Assembly (NCBI GenBank): GCA_031549565.1
Contig: JAVBPO010000005.1
Coordinates: 17,958-81,957, forward strand
Direction of reading: 5' to 3'
DNA length: 64,000 nucleotides
Source of the DNA: JAVBSX01 sp031549565
GTDB taxonomy: Bacteria > Planctomycetota > Planctomycetia > Pirellulales > Thermoguttaceae
The notes under the pieces were generated by a model. The model saw only the letters and a program-made list of their open reading frames with translations. It was not told where the DNA came from and did not search any database. Made by a program: the position numbers and the translations under genes. Below, piece by piece: positions 33,763-42,455 of the stretch. Each line of letters begins with the position of its first letter. The stretch's first letter is position 1.

Positions 33763-34296
33763 ATGACAAATAATTTTCACGACTTGGCCGCGTGCCGGCA
33801 TTCTGTTCGCAAATTCAGCGGCCAACCGATCGAGAAGGAAAAGCTCGACCGGATCCTCGAAGCGGGCCGAATTGCGCCGACCGCGTGCAACTACCAGCCG
33901 CAACGGATCCTCGTGCTCCAAAGCGAACAGGCCCGTACTAAACTGAAAGAATGCACGGCCTACCATTTCGACGCTCCGGTCGTCCTGCTTGTCTGTTATG
34001 ATAAAACGAAAAGCTGGAAACGGAGCTTCGACGGCGACGACAGCGGAACGGTCGACGCGAGCATCGTAACGACGCAGATGATGTTGCAAGCGTCCGAGCT
34101 CGGAATCGGCTCGACTTGGGTGGGGTTTTTCGACCCGCAAAAAATCCGCGGCGTGTTCAAACTGCCGAGCGATTACGTTCCGGTCGCCTTGCTGCCGCTT
34201 GGGTATCCGGCTGAAGATTCCCAACCGAGTCCCATGCACGCCAAACGGGAGCCGGTTGAAAATACGGTCTTCTACAACGCCTTTGCGGCAAAGTGA
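33763..34296 (+). CDS. Nitroreductase-family flavoprotein
   Basis: A 177-residue FMN-dependent oxidoreductase. The N-terminal CRHSVRKFSGQPIEKEKLDRILEAGRIAPTACNYQPQRILV has the family's FMN-binding Arg and Ser/Asn contacts. The C-terminal half contains IVTTQMMLQASELGIGSTWVGFFDPQKIRGVF and VALLPLGYPAEDSQPS. Substrates of uncharacterised members include nitroaromatics and quinones; none can be assigned here. It sits 15 nt after hisS and could be co-transcribed. Confidence 0.9.
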   Translation: MTNNFHDLAACRHSVRKFSGQPIEKEKLDRILEAGRIAPTACNYQPQRILVLQSEQARTKLKECTAYHFDAPVVLLVCYDKTKSWKRSFDGDDSGTVDASIVTTQMMLQASELGIGSTWVGFFDPQKIRGVFKLPSDYVPVALLPLGYPAEDSQPSPMHAKREPVENTVFYNAFAAK

Positions 34297-34351
34297 GAAT
34301 CGCTCAAACGGCGAGTGAATGTCCTTTGAACGATTCTCATTTGACTCTCCG

Positions 34352-35653
34352 TCAGTCTCCAACATTTCCTTGAATCGCGATCGATTTCGATTCGGACTGG
34401 TTTACGATTTGGACCGGTCCTTTGAAAACGTTTTCGGAAACGACCGCTTTTTTCACGTCTTTGCCGAGCAGGATGTGCGGGCGGTTGTCTTGGAAATCGC
34501 AACCGCGAACCAGGACCGTGCCGTCGAGCAATTTCAACGCCGAGTCGTCGGTCCGGTCTTTTCCTTGTCCGTTTTCTTTGTCTTTATAGGCCCACTGGAC
34601 GAACGTGCAGTCGCCGAAACCGACGGTTCCCTTTCCTTCGACGACGGCGATCTGTCGGCAGGGCCCCCAGAAAGCGCAGTTGGAAAACCGCACGGCTCCC
34701 TGGTTGGTCGGCGAGACGCGAATCATCGTCGGATCCGGGCCGTGGAACGAGACGAATTCGCCGTTGGTAATCAGCAGACCCATCGGGGCGCATTGATCGA
34801 CGACCAGTGCGGTATAGCAATCGTCGGCGCCGATTCCGAGGAAGTTTCCGTTGCACACACCCGCTTCCGATTGCATAAAACGGTACCCGACCTTGTATCC
34901 GAAACAGAACGTGTTGTGAACGTACTGCCAATCGGTTCGGGCGAACACAAACGCTTCGCCGTTGTTCATCTGCCAATCGAACAGTTTCGGTTTCATGCTC
35001 CACCACGGATTGAAATGGACGTTTTCGATCCGTCCGATATCGTAAATCGAATCGACGTAAACGCCGAGCCGGATCGGTTGGCCGCTGATGTTGCGGATCA
35101 AATGCCGTTCGTTCTTCGAAGCGTCGATTCCCTTGTACGGGTTGAGCAGTTCGCATTCGAGAATCGCCGGATTTTTGTCCCGCATCGCGACGGCCCACGG
35201 ATACGGCGTCGGAACATCGTCCGTTTTCTGCTCGGGATAGTAGAGACAGACACCTTTGAGCGTACAGTTCGTGGTCAATGTGATGAACGGATCGGCGTCT
35301 TCTTTTCCGGCGTTTCCGTAAACGAGGAAGGTGGTACCGTCGTCGGTCGGTTTGACGCGGCCGCGGTCGCGGATTCCGTTGTGGGAGGGGACCGATTCCC
35401 AAACCCCTTTGAGCGTGACCCCTTGCGGAAAAACGAGCGAGCCGTCGAACCGATAATTTCCGCGCGGAGCGAACACGGTTTGCACGTCCGATTTCGCGGC
35501 GGCGTCGAGCGCTTTTTGGAACGCGGCCGTGTTGTCCGTTTGGGCGTCGCCGACCGCACCGAAATCGAGTACGTTCAGCGGGGCGCCTTGGTCCGCCGCC
35601 GCGACCGTAGTAAGCAGAAGCAATCCGAAAACGAGAAATGTTTGTCTTAGCAT
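34352..35653 (-). CDS. Secreted pectate-lyase-superfamily (right-handed beta-helix) protein
   Basis: A 433-residue protein. ATG 35653 opens a signal peptide (MLRQTFLVFGLLLLTTVAAADQG); the longer frame runs through repeats. The mature N-terminus NVLDFGAVGDAQTDNTAAFQKALDAAAKSD is the hallmark of the Pectate_lyase_3 and GH28/GH55-like beta-helix family. The remainder shows short stacked strands ending in Asn/Gly turns. Such proteins cleave polysaccharides such as pectins or glucans. The catalytic residues cannot be assigned by eye, so the substrate is open. Confidence 0.85.
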   Translation of the reverse strand: MLRQTFLVFGLLLLTTVAAADQGAPLNVLDFGAVGDAQTDNTAAFQKALDAAAKSDVQTVFAPRGNYRFDGSLVFPQGVTLKGVWESVPSHNGIRDRGRVKPTDDGTTFLVYGNAGKEDADPFITLTTNCTLKGVCLYYPEQKTDDVPTPYPWAVAMRDKNPAILECELLNPYKGIDASKNERHLIRNISGQPIRLGVYVDSIYDIGRIENVHFNPWWSMKPKLFDWQMNNGEAFVFARTDWQYVHNTFCFGYKVGYRFMQSEAGVCNGNFLGIGADDCYTALVVDQCAPMGLLITNGEFVSFHGPDPTMIRVSPTNQGAVRFSNCAFWGPCRQIAVVEGKGTVGFGDCTFVQWAYKDKENGQGKDRTDDSALKLLDGTVLVRGCDFQDNRPHILLGKDVKKAVVSENVFKGPVQIVNQSESKSIAIQGNVGD

Positions 35654-35739
35654 TGGTTTTGTTCGTGTTAAAGTAATGGAATGGTAAACGTGGACAGTTT
35701 TGAGACTGTAGTGGTTGCAAGTTTTCCGGGCCAATTTCG

Positions 35740-35848
35740 AATCAGAGCCGCGCACGCAGTAAGCGGTATTGTGGCTTCGAAAATCCAAAACCGTCGCAAT
35801 GCAGTCGACTCGAACGCCGCTTACTTCGTGCGCGGCTCTGATTCGAAG
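35740..35848. repeat. 31-bp inverted-pair element, copy 1
   Basis: AATCAGAGCCGCGCACGCAG continuing to TAAGCGGTATT at 35740-35770 is answered by GCCGCTTACTTCGTGCGCGG continuing to CTCTGATT at about 35816-35843. TTCGAATCAG/CTGATTCGAA extends the pairing. Copy 2 is at 54172-54274. Nothing else is seen in the 35654-35987 gap. Confidence 0.8.
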
Positions 35849-35987
35849 CCCGAAAAAACACACGCGTCCACTATACCAAATTTCTCGCCGGAATTCCAAT
35901 TGGTGCTGCGGCCTTGTTTGTTTGGGGCTCATGGAATACAATTCCGGTTCGTATCGTTCCATTTCAATATCCCCATTCCTCACTACC

Positions 35988-37373
35988 ATGTCCGGAGCCG
36001 AATTTCTCGTTAATGAAAACAAAGGGTTGGTCGAGCCGCACGGGCCCGAGTCCCTGGCCATCACTTCCGAACGCTCCGCGGCGGGAAATCTCGAACTCTG
36101 TTGGGCTCTGGATCTTTGGCCCGATTGGCGGCAGCGGGCTCACGACATCAAAGCGTATACCGTCGCGAATCTCGACACGCTTTTGGAGCAATTCGAGGCG
36201 AATCTCAAAGCCAAAGGAATCACGGTTCTCTGGGCCAAAGACGCCGATGAAGCGAACCGATACGCCCTGAACATCGCCCGGGAACACGGCGTGAAAACCG
36301 TCGTCAAAGCGAAATCGATGGTTAGTGAGGAAACGAACCTGAACCATTTCTTCGCGGACAACGGAATCGAAGCGATCGAAACGGATCTCGGCGAATATAT
36401 CGTTCAATTGGCCGGACAAAGGCCGACGCATATCGTAACGCCGGCGCTGCATCTTTCCGCGGGGGATATCGGCAAGTTGTTCGCGGACAAACTCGGCGAG
36501 CCGTACACCGCCGTTCACGAAGAATTGACGATGATCGCCCGGAAACGGCTCCGCGAGAAATTCGTCCAAGCCGACATGGGACTTTCCGGCGTCAACTTCG
36601 GCGTCGCGGAAACCGGGACGCTCTGCCTGGTTGAAAACGAAGGGAACATCGGACTATCGACTTCGTCGCCGAAAGTTCACGTCGCGATGATGGGAATCGA
36701 GAAACTGGTCCCGCGACTGGCCGATTTGCCGCTTTTTTTGAACATGCTGCCGCGAATGGGCACCGGACAGAAATTGACCTCGTACGTCCACCTGTTTCAC
36801 GGGCCGGTTCAGGGGCGGAAAATGTACCTGATACTTTTGGACAACAACCGTTCGAAAATTCTCGCGCAACCGCATCACCGCAAAACGCTCCACTGTATTC
36901 GTTGCGGCCTTTGCCTGAACAATTGCCCGGTTTATCGGCATGTCGGCGGTTGGGCGTACGGCTGGGTTTATCCCGGTCCGATCGGCTCGATTTTGACGCC
37001 GCAATTGGTCGGGATGAAAAAAGCGGGCAAACTGCCGTTTGCCTGTTCCCTTTGCGGGGCGTGCAGCGAAATCTGCCCGGTCAAAGTCGACTTGGCGCAC
37101 CAGATGGTTCGGCTGCGAAAAAAAGCGGTCGAAGAAGGGGGCGTGTCGTTCCAATCGATCCTCGACAAACTGACCTGGTTCGGATACGCCGTCGCGATGA
37201 AAGGGGATTTCCGCTTTCGCGCGACGATGTCGCTGGTCAAATTCGGAATCAAAGCGGCCCCGTTTTTACCGTATCACCCGCTGCAACTGGGCCAATGGAC
37301 CCGGGGCCGGGCGATACCGCAACCGCCCAAGGAAGGTTCCTTCCGGGATTGGTGGAGGAAAAATAAGAAATAA
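35988..37373 (+). CDS. LutB-like iron-sulfur protein with LUD domain
   Basis: A 461-residue cytosolic protein. The N-terminal LUD domain (about 60-310) includes GVAETGTLCLVENEGN near residue 205. Two 4Fe-4S sites follow: CIRCGLCLNNCPVY near 304 and CSLCGACSEICPVKVDL near 354. This is the architecture of LutB, the central subunit of the LutABC L-lactate oxidation complex. lutA and lutC are not adjacent, so the electron partner is unknown. I use ATG 35988; the open frame extends upstream through the inverted-pair repeat. The last residues (RKNKK) and stop merge into ATAAGAA heptamers. Confidence 0.88.
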   Translation: MSGAEFLVNENKGLVEPHGPESLAITSERSAAGNLELCWALDLWPDWRQRAHDIKAYTVANLDTLLEQFEANLKAKGITVLWAKDADEANRYALNIAREHGVKTVVKAKSMVSEETNLNHFFADNGIEAIETDLGEYIVQLAGQRPTHIVTPALHLSAGDIGKLFADKLGEPYTAVHEELTMIARKRLREKFVQADMGLSGVNFGVAETGTLCLVENEGNIGLSTSSPKVHVAMMGIEKLVPRLADLPLFLNMLPRMGTGQKLTSYVHLFHGPVQGRKMYLILLDNNRSKILAQPHHRKTLHCIRCGLCLNNCPVYRHVGGWAYGWVYPGPIGSILTPQLVGMKKAGKLPFACSLCGACSEICPVKVDLAHQMVRLRKKAVEEGGVSFQSILDKLTWFGYAVAMKGDFRFRATMSLVKFGIKAAPFLPYHPLQLGQWTRGRAIPQPPKEGSFRDWWRKNKK

Positions 37374-37500
37374 GAAATAATAAATAAGAAACAGGGCGGG
37401 AATCGAAACAGAGCGGGAAGCGTAAGCGAACGTAATTTCTTATTTCTTATTTCTTATTTCTTATTTCTTATTTACTCACGGGGCAGGCCCCGTAGCTAAC
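37363..37500. repeat. Inverted heptamer pair with 24-bp repeat in the loop, plus short GC hairpin
   Basis: ATAAGAA-type units (37363-37390, overlapping the lutB-like stop) face five perfect TTTCTTA units (37436-37470). The spacer contains the GCGGGAAGCGTAAGCGA repeat (37408-37431). A CGGGGCAGGCCCCGTAGCT hairpin follows at 37477-37495, 16 nt before the next gene. Confidence 0.9.
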
Positions 37501-37515
37501 ACGGTTTTCAGACAT

Positions 37516-38385
37516 ATGTACACTCCCCAACATTCGTTTTTGATCGGGATCGATTCGGACGGCTGCGCTTTCGATACGATGGAGCTGAAGCAAAAGGAAT
37601 GTTTTGCGCCGAACACGATCCATGTTTGGGGACTCAAAGGAATCAGCAAGTACGCCCGCGAAACGATTGAATTTGTGAATCTCTATTCGAAAAGTCGTGG
37701 AATCAACCGCTTTCCCGCGTTGGTGGAGGTTTTCGACCGGCTCAATCGGCGTCCGGAAGTGCTTGCCCGGAACGTGAAAATCGAAGTTCCGCAATCACTG
37801 CGGGATTGGATGCGTACGGAAACGAAACTCGGCAATGCGACGTTGAAAGAAGCGGTCGCGAGAACCGGCGATCCGGGGCTTGTGAAAACCCTGGAGTGGT
37901 CCGAAGCGGTGAACGAAACGGTCGACAAAATCGTCGGCGACGGCGTTCCGCCGTTTCCGTTGGTCCGCGAATGTCTGGAAAAAGTTCGGGACAAAGCGGA
38001 CGTGCTGGTCGTTTCCGCGACGCCGCAGGCCGCTTTGGTTCGGGAATGGGAGAATCAGAATCTCCTCCCGCTCATCGCGGCGATTTGCGGGCAGGAAATC
38101 GGCACGAAAAAGGAATCGCTCCAGTACGCTCAAAACGAGGGAAATTATCCGCCGAACCACGTCCTGATGGTCGGCGACGCCCCCGGCGATTATCATGCGG
38201 CGGTCGCGAATCACGCCCTCTTTTTCCCAATCAATCCCGGCGCGGAGGAAAAAAGTTGGCAGCGGCTCTACACCGAAGGATTGGACCGCTTTTTCAACGA
38301 GACATTTGCCGGGGAGTATCAGAAACAATTACTCGACGAGTTCAACGCCTACCTCCCCTCGGAACCGCCGTGGAAGGTCGTCTAA
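37516..38385 (+). CDS. HAD-superfamily hydrolase
   Basis: A 289-residue protein with haloacid dehalogenase motifs: motif I GIDSDGCAFDTME near residue 11 (DxD nucleophile pair), motif II VVSATPQ near 168, a Lys in GTKKESL near 197, and motif IV LMVGDAPGDYHAA near 216. HAD enzymes are Mg-dependent phosphatases or phosphomutases; the large helical cap inserted between motifs I and II (about 30-150) is not one I can match to a substrate. The stop codon overlaps the end of a MITE-like element. Confidence 0.85.
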   Translation: MYTPQHSFLIGIDSDGCAFDTMELKQKECFAPNTIHVWGLKGISKYARETIEFVNLYSKSRGINRFPALVEVFDRLNRRPEVLARNVKIEVPQSLRDWMRTETKLGNATLKEAVARTGDPGLVKTLEWSEAVNETVDKIVGDGVPPFPLVRECLEKVRDKADVLVVSATPQAALVREWENQNLLPLIAAICGQEIGTKKESLQYAQNEGNYPPNHVLMVGDAPGDYHAAVANHALFFPINPGAEEKSWQRLYTEGLDRFFNETFAGEYQKQLLDEFNAYLPSEPPWKVV

Positions 38386-38526
38386 GAGGGACTGCGAATA
38401 AACGGTTGCAACGGCCAAAACGCCGGTCCCCTCTCCCCCGGAATACCGGGGGCGAGGGGACCATGTTTTCCGTTCCCAGTTTACCAACCTTGTTTGTCTA
38501 TTTACCTATTTTACCGCATCCTCTCT
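38386..38526. mobile_element. MITE-like element, copy C (short form)
   Basis: It begins AGAGGGACTGCGAATAAACG at the stop of the HAD gene and ends ACCGCATCCTCTCT, 17 nt before the next ATG. The core hairpin spans 38424-38462 (GGTCCCCTC to GAGGGGACC). It is the whole intergenic region. Confidence 0.75.
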
Positions 38527-38543
38527 AATGCCCCCTCAGCACC

Positions 38544-39365
38544 ATGAAACAAGGTTTCCTCGAATACCTCGAAGTCCTGCAAATGGCCGGGCTGAACGAT
38601 TGGGGACCGTTTTCGGTCGATCCGGAAGAGGGGGAGAAAATCAAGCGGTTTTTCGAGACTCCGCCGTCCGTGATTCCGCCGCAACCGGTCGAGATTCCCG
38701 AACCGCGGCAATCTCCGAGTCCCGTTTCACAATCCGTAACACCTCTCCCCCCTCCGGAAATGCCTCGAAAATCGGTTGCTCCCAAGAATCGTGCTTCCGC
38801 GTTGGCAATGCTTGCCTCGGAAGTCGCCCAGTGTGAAAAATGCGCGGAACTGGTCGCTTATCGAACACAAACGGTTTTCGGGACCGGCAATCCGAACGCG
38901 GAGCTGGTCTTTCTCGGCGAAGCGCCGGGCGCGGACGAAGACAAGCAGGGAGTTCCGTTCGTCGGTCGGGCCGGACAGCTTCTGACCGACATGATTACCA
39001 AAGGGATGCGGCTCAATCGGGAAGATATCTATATCTGCAATATCCTGCGTTGCCGTCCGCCGGGAAATCGGAATCCGGACCCGCGGGAAGCCGCGAATTG
39101 TCGTTCGTTTTTGGATCGAACGCTTGAAATCATCCGACCGAAATTCCTCTGCTGCTTGGGCGCGGTCGCCGCGCAGAATCTGCTCGCAACGGATCGGACG
39201 ATCGGCAATCTGCGGGGGCGGGTCTTCGACTACAAGGGGATCAAAGTTGTCTGCACGTATCATCCCGCCTACCTGCTCCGCTCCCCGAACGCCAAAGGGG
39301 AAACGTGGAAAGATCTGCAACTGCTCATGCGCGAAATGGGGCTGCCGATTCCGAAGACGAAATGA
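38544..39365 (+). CDS. Uracil-DNA glycosylase, family 4 (Fe-S)
   Basis: A 273-residue DNA-repair enzyme that excises uracil. Motif A is LGEAPGADEDKQGVPFVGRAG near residue 127 and motif B is YHPAYLLRSP near 239. The iron-sulfur Cys are CEKC near 96 plus those in CNILRCRPPGNRNPDPREAANC and FLCCLGAVAAQNLL. The N-terminal 85 residues form a Pro-rich extension (PPSVIPPQPVEIPEP) before the catalytic domain. Confidence 0.92.
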   Translation: MKQGFLEYLEVLQMAGLNDWGPFSVDPEEGEKIKRFFETPPSVIPPQPVEIPEPRQSPSPVSQSVTPLPPPEMPRKSVAPKNRASALAMLASEVAQCEKCAELVAYRTQTVFGTGNPNAELVFLGEAPGADEDKQGVPFVGRAGQLLTDMITKGMRLNREDIYICNILRCRPPGNRNPDPREAANCRSFLDRTLEIIRPKFLCCLGAVAAQNLLATDRTIGNLRGRVFDYKGIKVVCTYHPAYLLRSPNAKGETWKDLQLLMREMGLPIPKTK

Positions 39366-39366
39366 A

Positions 39367-39493
39367 CCTGGGACCGCAGGCTTCCAGCCTGCACCTGGGT
39401 CAACGGGCTTCCAGCCCGTGGCACGAAGCGGAAAGATACCCTGCAAACGGTGCCAAATCGCCAACAGGCAGGCTTGAAGCCTGCGGTCCCAGG
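39367..39493. repeat. 26-bp inverted repeat (GCAGGCTTCCAGCCTGC family)
   Basis: CCTGGGACCGCAGGCTTCCA plus GCCTGC at the left (39367-39392) matches the complement of 39468-39493 with one mismatch. A second small palindrome (GGGCTTCCAGCCC) lies between. The right arm ends in CCCAGGA, which serves as ribosome-binding site of the next gene. Confidence 0.85.
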
Positions 39494-39503
39494 AAAATTC
39501 GAC

Positions 39504-40790
39504 ATGCCGACGCTGAAGACTTACACTCTCGGTTGCAAGGTCAATCAATACGAAACGGAATATCTCCGCGGCGGACTGTTGCAACTCGGATACACCGACG
39601 CCCCGGAATCGGAACCCGCCGATTTGGTGCTCGTCAATACCTGTACCGTAACCGCGCAGAGCGATTTCAAATGCCGCAAACTCCTGCGTAAAATCGCGAA
39701 GGAAAATCCGGACGCCGAGATGGTCGTCGCCGGTTGTTTCGCGACTCGGAATCCAGACGAAATTCATACTTTGGTCGGGCCCGACGTTCCGCTCGAACTT
39801 GTCCGCGACAAACGGGAACTGCCGGAGTTTTTACGGCGTCGCGGTCTCGCCGAACCGCCGACCGGAATCTCGCTGTTCGGCGAACGACATCGCGCGTACG
39901 TGAAGGTCCAGGACGGTTGCCAAGTCGGTTGCGCTTATTGCATCATCCCGAAAGTGCGACCGTATCTGCTTTCCCGGCCCGCCGAACACGTTTTGGAGGA
40001 AATTCGTGCGCTTGCACAAAACGGATACGCCGAAATCGTCTTGACCGGGATCCACTTGGGACATTTCGGAGTCGATTTGAAACCGAAATCGAACCTCGCC
40101 GAACTGCTCGGTCGAATCGTCGATTTGATCGAGCGGGAATCACTTCCGTTGCGAATCCGCATTTCCTCGCTCGAAGCGGTCGAAGTGTCCGACGAACTGG
40201 TTCGGCTCTTTCGGGATCATTCGAACTGCATCTGTCCCCATTTTCATCTTTCGATGCAAAGCGGGTCCGACGCGGTGTTACGCAGCATGAAACGACGTTG
40301 GCTCAGCGAGCCGTTTCGGGAGAAGTGCGAGCAGATTCGCGATCAGCTCGACCGGGTCGCGTTGACGACCGACGTGATCGTCGGCTTCCCCGGCGAAACG
40401 GACGAGCAGTTCCAGGAAACGTGCGAGATGGTTCGCCGCATCGGTTTTTCCAAAATCCACGTTTTTCGTTTCAGCGGCCGCGAAGGAACCGAAGCGGTTC
40501 ACCTTCCTGGACAGATTCCGCCGAACGTCAAAAAAGCCCGAGCCGCGGAATTGCAACGGATCGCCGACCAGCTTCGCGCCGATTACGCCGTTTCGCTTCT
40601 CGGGACCGAAACGCAGGTTTTACTGGAAACCGTAGAAAACGACCGCCTTCTTTCCGGGACCGCCGATCGGTATTTGACGGTATCCGTTCCAGTTCCTCCG
40701 GGGCAATCTCCGCAAAAGATGCTCGGTCGACTCGTCACGGTCCATCTTCTGGAAAACAGCGGTGAAAATTTGTCCGGTCGAATTTTCTGA
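39504..40790 (+). CDS. mtaB: tRNA threonylcarbamoyladenosine methylthiotransferase MtaB
   Basis: A 428-residue radical-SAM methylthiotransferase that converts t6A37 to ms2t6A37 in tRNA. The N-terminal UPF0004 domain carries three cluster Cys (TLGCKVNQYE, NTCTVT, VVAGCFA). The radical-SAM motif is CQVGCAYCIIP near 143, and a C-terminal TRAM region follows (TQVLLETVENDRLLSGTADRYLTV). The MtaB branch is indicated by the KTYTLGCKVNQYE opening and PKVRPYLLSRP. I use ATG 39504 with AGGA 9 nt upstream; upstream sequence in the same frame is repeat DNA. Confidence 0.92.
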   Translation: MPTLKTYTLGCKVNQYETEYLRGGLLQLGYTDAPESEPADLVLVNTCTVTAQSDFKCRKLLRKIAKENPDAEMVVAGCFATRNPDEIHTLVGPDVPLELVRDKRELPEFLRRRGLAEPPTGISLFGERHRAYVKVQDGCQVGCAYCIIPKVRPYLLSRPAEHVLEEIRALAQNGYAEIVLTGIHLGHFGVDLKPKSNLAELLGRIVDLIERESLPLRIRISSLEAVEVSDELVRLFRDHSNCICPHFHLSMQSGSDAVLRSMKRRWLSEPFREKCEQIRDQLDRVALTTDVIVGFPGETDEQFQETCEMVRRIGFSKIHVFRFSGREGTEAVHLPGQIPPNVKKARAAELQRIADQLRADYAVSLLGTETQVLLETVENDRLLSGTADRYLTVSVPVPPGQSPQKMLGRLVTVHLLENSGENLSGRIF

Positions 40791-40908
40791 ATCGCGTATT
40801 CTTTCACTCCGTCGCTTCTCCCTGTCGTGTATGGGGCAAAATTGAGAAAACAGACACAAAAAAGTGTCGAACTCCCTCAATTTTCACCCTCTCCTCCCAC
40901 TGACGACC

Positions 40909-42168
40909 ATGATGGAACATACGGAAATTCTGATTTGCTTCCTTTTCGCGATCGTTGCGATGATCGCCGCTCACGTTCAGCTCGTCTGGTTCGGACGCAG
41001 CCGCTCCTTCCTTTTCGCGAGTTGGATCGTTTTTTTTCTGCTCCTCGGTTTGGGAACGTATGCGATGCTTTCCTTTTCTGCGCATGATACCAGGGAGACC
41101 TTCTCACAACAGGCGATCATGCCTTACGACGGGGCGTGGAATCCCGACGATGCGGATCGGGCGACCGAAGCCGATTACCGACAAATCGTCGCCGGGGCGC
41201 CGGCCGGGAAAACGGTCTACTATTGGCCGATCGTTTGGTTTCAAACGGTTTTGCTCCTTTTTTTCGTCGGAATCTATTTCGCCGCGAAAAGCGATTGGCT
41301 TCGTGAAAAATTTCGGCGAACCGAAGAATTGCTGGAAGAAACGACGCATTCCTGGGTCCAGTCGCAAAACGAAGCGGGCTTGGCCCGGCAAACGACGGAC
41401 AATATCCTCGCGAATATGAACCACGAAATTCGTACGCCGCTCAACGCGATCCTCGGCTTGACCCAAGTGCTGGAAATGAATTTCCGCCAAACCGGCGAAA
41501 AAGAAGAACGCTCGCAGCAGGAGGAAATCTTCGGGATGATTCAGCAAAGCGGAAACGATCTGGTTCGTTTGGTGGACAATATCCTCTTGCTTTCCTCGCT
41601 CGACTCGCAACAGGTTCGGATTCAGTGGAGCTCGGTCGACTTTCGGGATTTCCTTGCCCGACTGGAAAACGAAATCCGCCGAAGGGGCGGAGCGGAGTAC
41701 GAAAAACGATTCCAACCGAGTGAAACGGTTTTGGACGAAAATTTCCCGGCCAAGTTGATTACCGATCCTTACGGTTTGCGGACGATCCTGCTCAATCTCT
41801 GGGAAAACGCGCTCAAATTTGGGGGCGGCAAAAAAGTTTCGGTACGGTTTCAGATCGAAATCCAACCGGCGGTCCGCGAGAAGCTCGAATACCTTTCCCA
41901 AGACCGTTGGTTTCAATTCTCACCGGCGACACTCACGGCCAAGATCACGGACGAAGGGATCGGAATCGGGCCGGAGCAGGTCGAAAAGATTTTCGAGCCG
42001 TTTTATCAAATTGATTCCACTTCGACGCGAAAACAGGGCGGACTCGGACTCGGCTTGGCGATTTCCGACCGGCTGACCCGACTGCTCGGCGGAGAACTGA
42101 AAGTCGAAAGTCGACCGAATGAAGGAACGCAATTCACCGTCGCGGTCCCGACATGGGTGGTGCCTTGA
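40909..42168 (+). CDS. Membrane sensor histidine kinase
   Basis: About 419 residues (ATG 40909 or 40912). Two N-terminal helices (ILICFLFAIVAMIAAHVQLVW; FASWIVFFLLLGLGTYAML) and a third near residue 102 (VLLLFFVGIYFAA) bracket a short periplasmic loop of about 60 residues. The HisKA helix is ANMNHEIRTPLNAILGLTQ near 180. ATPase boxes are NLWENALKFGG near 296, ITDEGIGIGPEQVEKIFEPF near 342, and GGLGLGLAISDRL near 375. No response regulator is adjacent. The small loop gives no hint of the ligand. Confidence 0.9.
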   Translation: MMEHTEILICFLFAIVAMIAAHVQLVWFGRSRSFLFASWIVFFLLLGLGTYAMLSFSAHDTRETFSQQAIMPYDGAWNPDDADRATEADYRQIVAGAPAGKTVYYWPIVWFQTVLLLFFVGIYFAAKSDWLREKFRRTEELLEETTHSWVQSQNEAGLARQTTDNILANMNHEIRTPLNAILGLTQVLEMNFRQTGEKEERSQQEEIFGMIQQSGNDLVRLVDNILLLSSLDSQQVRIQWSSVDFRDFLARLENEIRRRGGAEYEKRFQPSETVLDENFPAKLITDPYGLRTILLNLWENALKFGGGKKVSVRFQIEIQPAVREKLEYLSQDRWFQFSPATLTAKITDEGIGIGPEQVEKIFEPFYQIDSTSTRKQGGLGLGLAISDRLTRLLGGELKVESRPNEGTQFTVAVPTWVVP

Positions 42169-42172
42169 AATT

Positions 42173-42312
42173 GGAGCGCGGGCGCCTCGCCCGCCAATGG
42201 GAAGCCGGGGACCGTTTGCCGGGCTTACTTCCGCTTCGCGAGAGAGGCGAAGACCGGGATATTCAAGTGCGGGCGAGGCGCCCACACTCCATAAGCGAGG
42301 TGCCCACGCTCC
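42173..42312. repeat. GCGGGCGAGGCGCCC repeat cluster
   Basis: GGAGCGCGGGCGCCTCGCCC plus GCC (42173-42195) is inverted at 42269-42290, and a third partial copy (GCGAGGTGCCCACGCTCC) is at 42296-42312. An internal GAAGCCGGGGACCG...GAGGCGAAGACCGGG stretch separates them. No gene. Confidence 0.75.
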
Positions 42313-42379
42313 ATAAGATTGCCAAACGTGCCACTGGTTTTTTCCACACCGAAAGTATCGAACAAGAAAAGAGCCGTGA

Positions 42380-42408
42380 TGGATTTCGCCGTGAAAGTTT
42401 TGTATACT
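42380..42408 (+). promoter_or_regulatory. Candidate promoter of the DUF1080 gene
   Basis: TATACT at 42403-42408 is a good -10; TGGATT at 42380-42385 is a weak -35 at 17 nt. It lies 48 nt before the start codon. Confidence 0.45.
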
Positions 42409-42455
42409 CTCGTCTTGAATGTTCGTTTTCCCTTTCCCCTTTATCGAGGAGTTTA

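Noticed and set aside
35654..36064. Upstream extension of the pectate-lyase-like gene to 36064
   Set aside because: It would replace the signal peptide with translated inverted-repeat DNA and overlap the LutB-like gene on the other strand.
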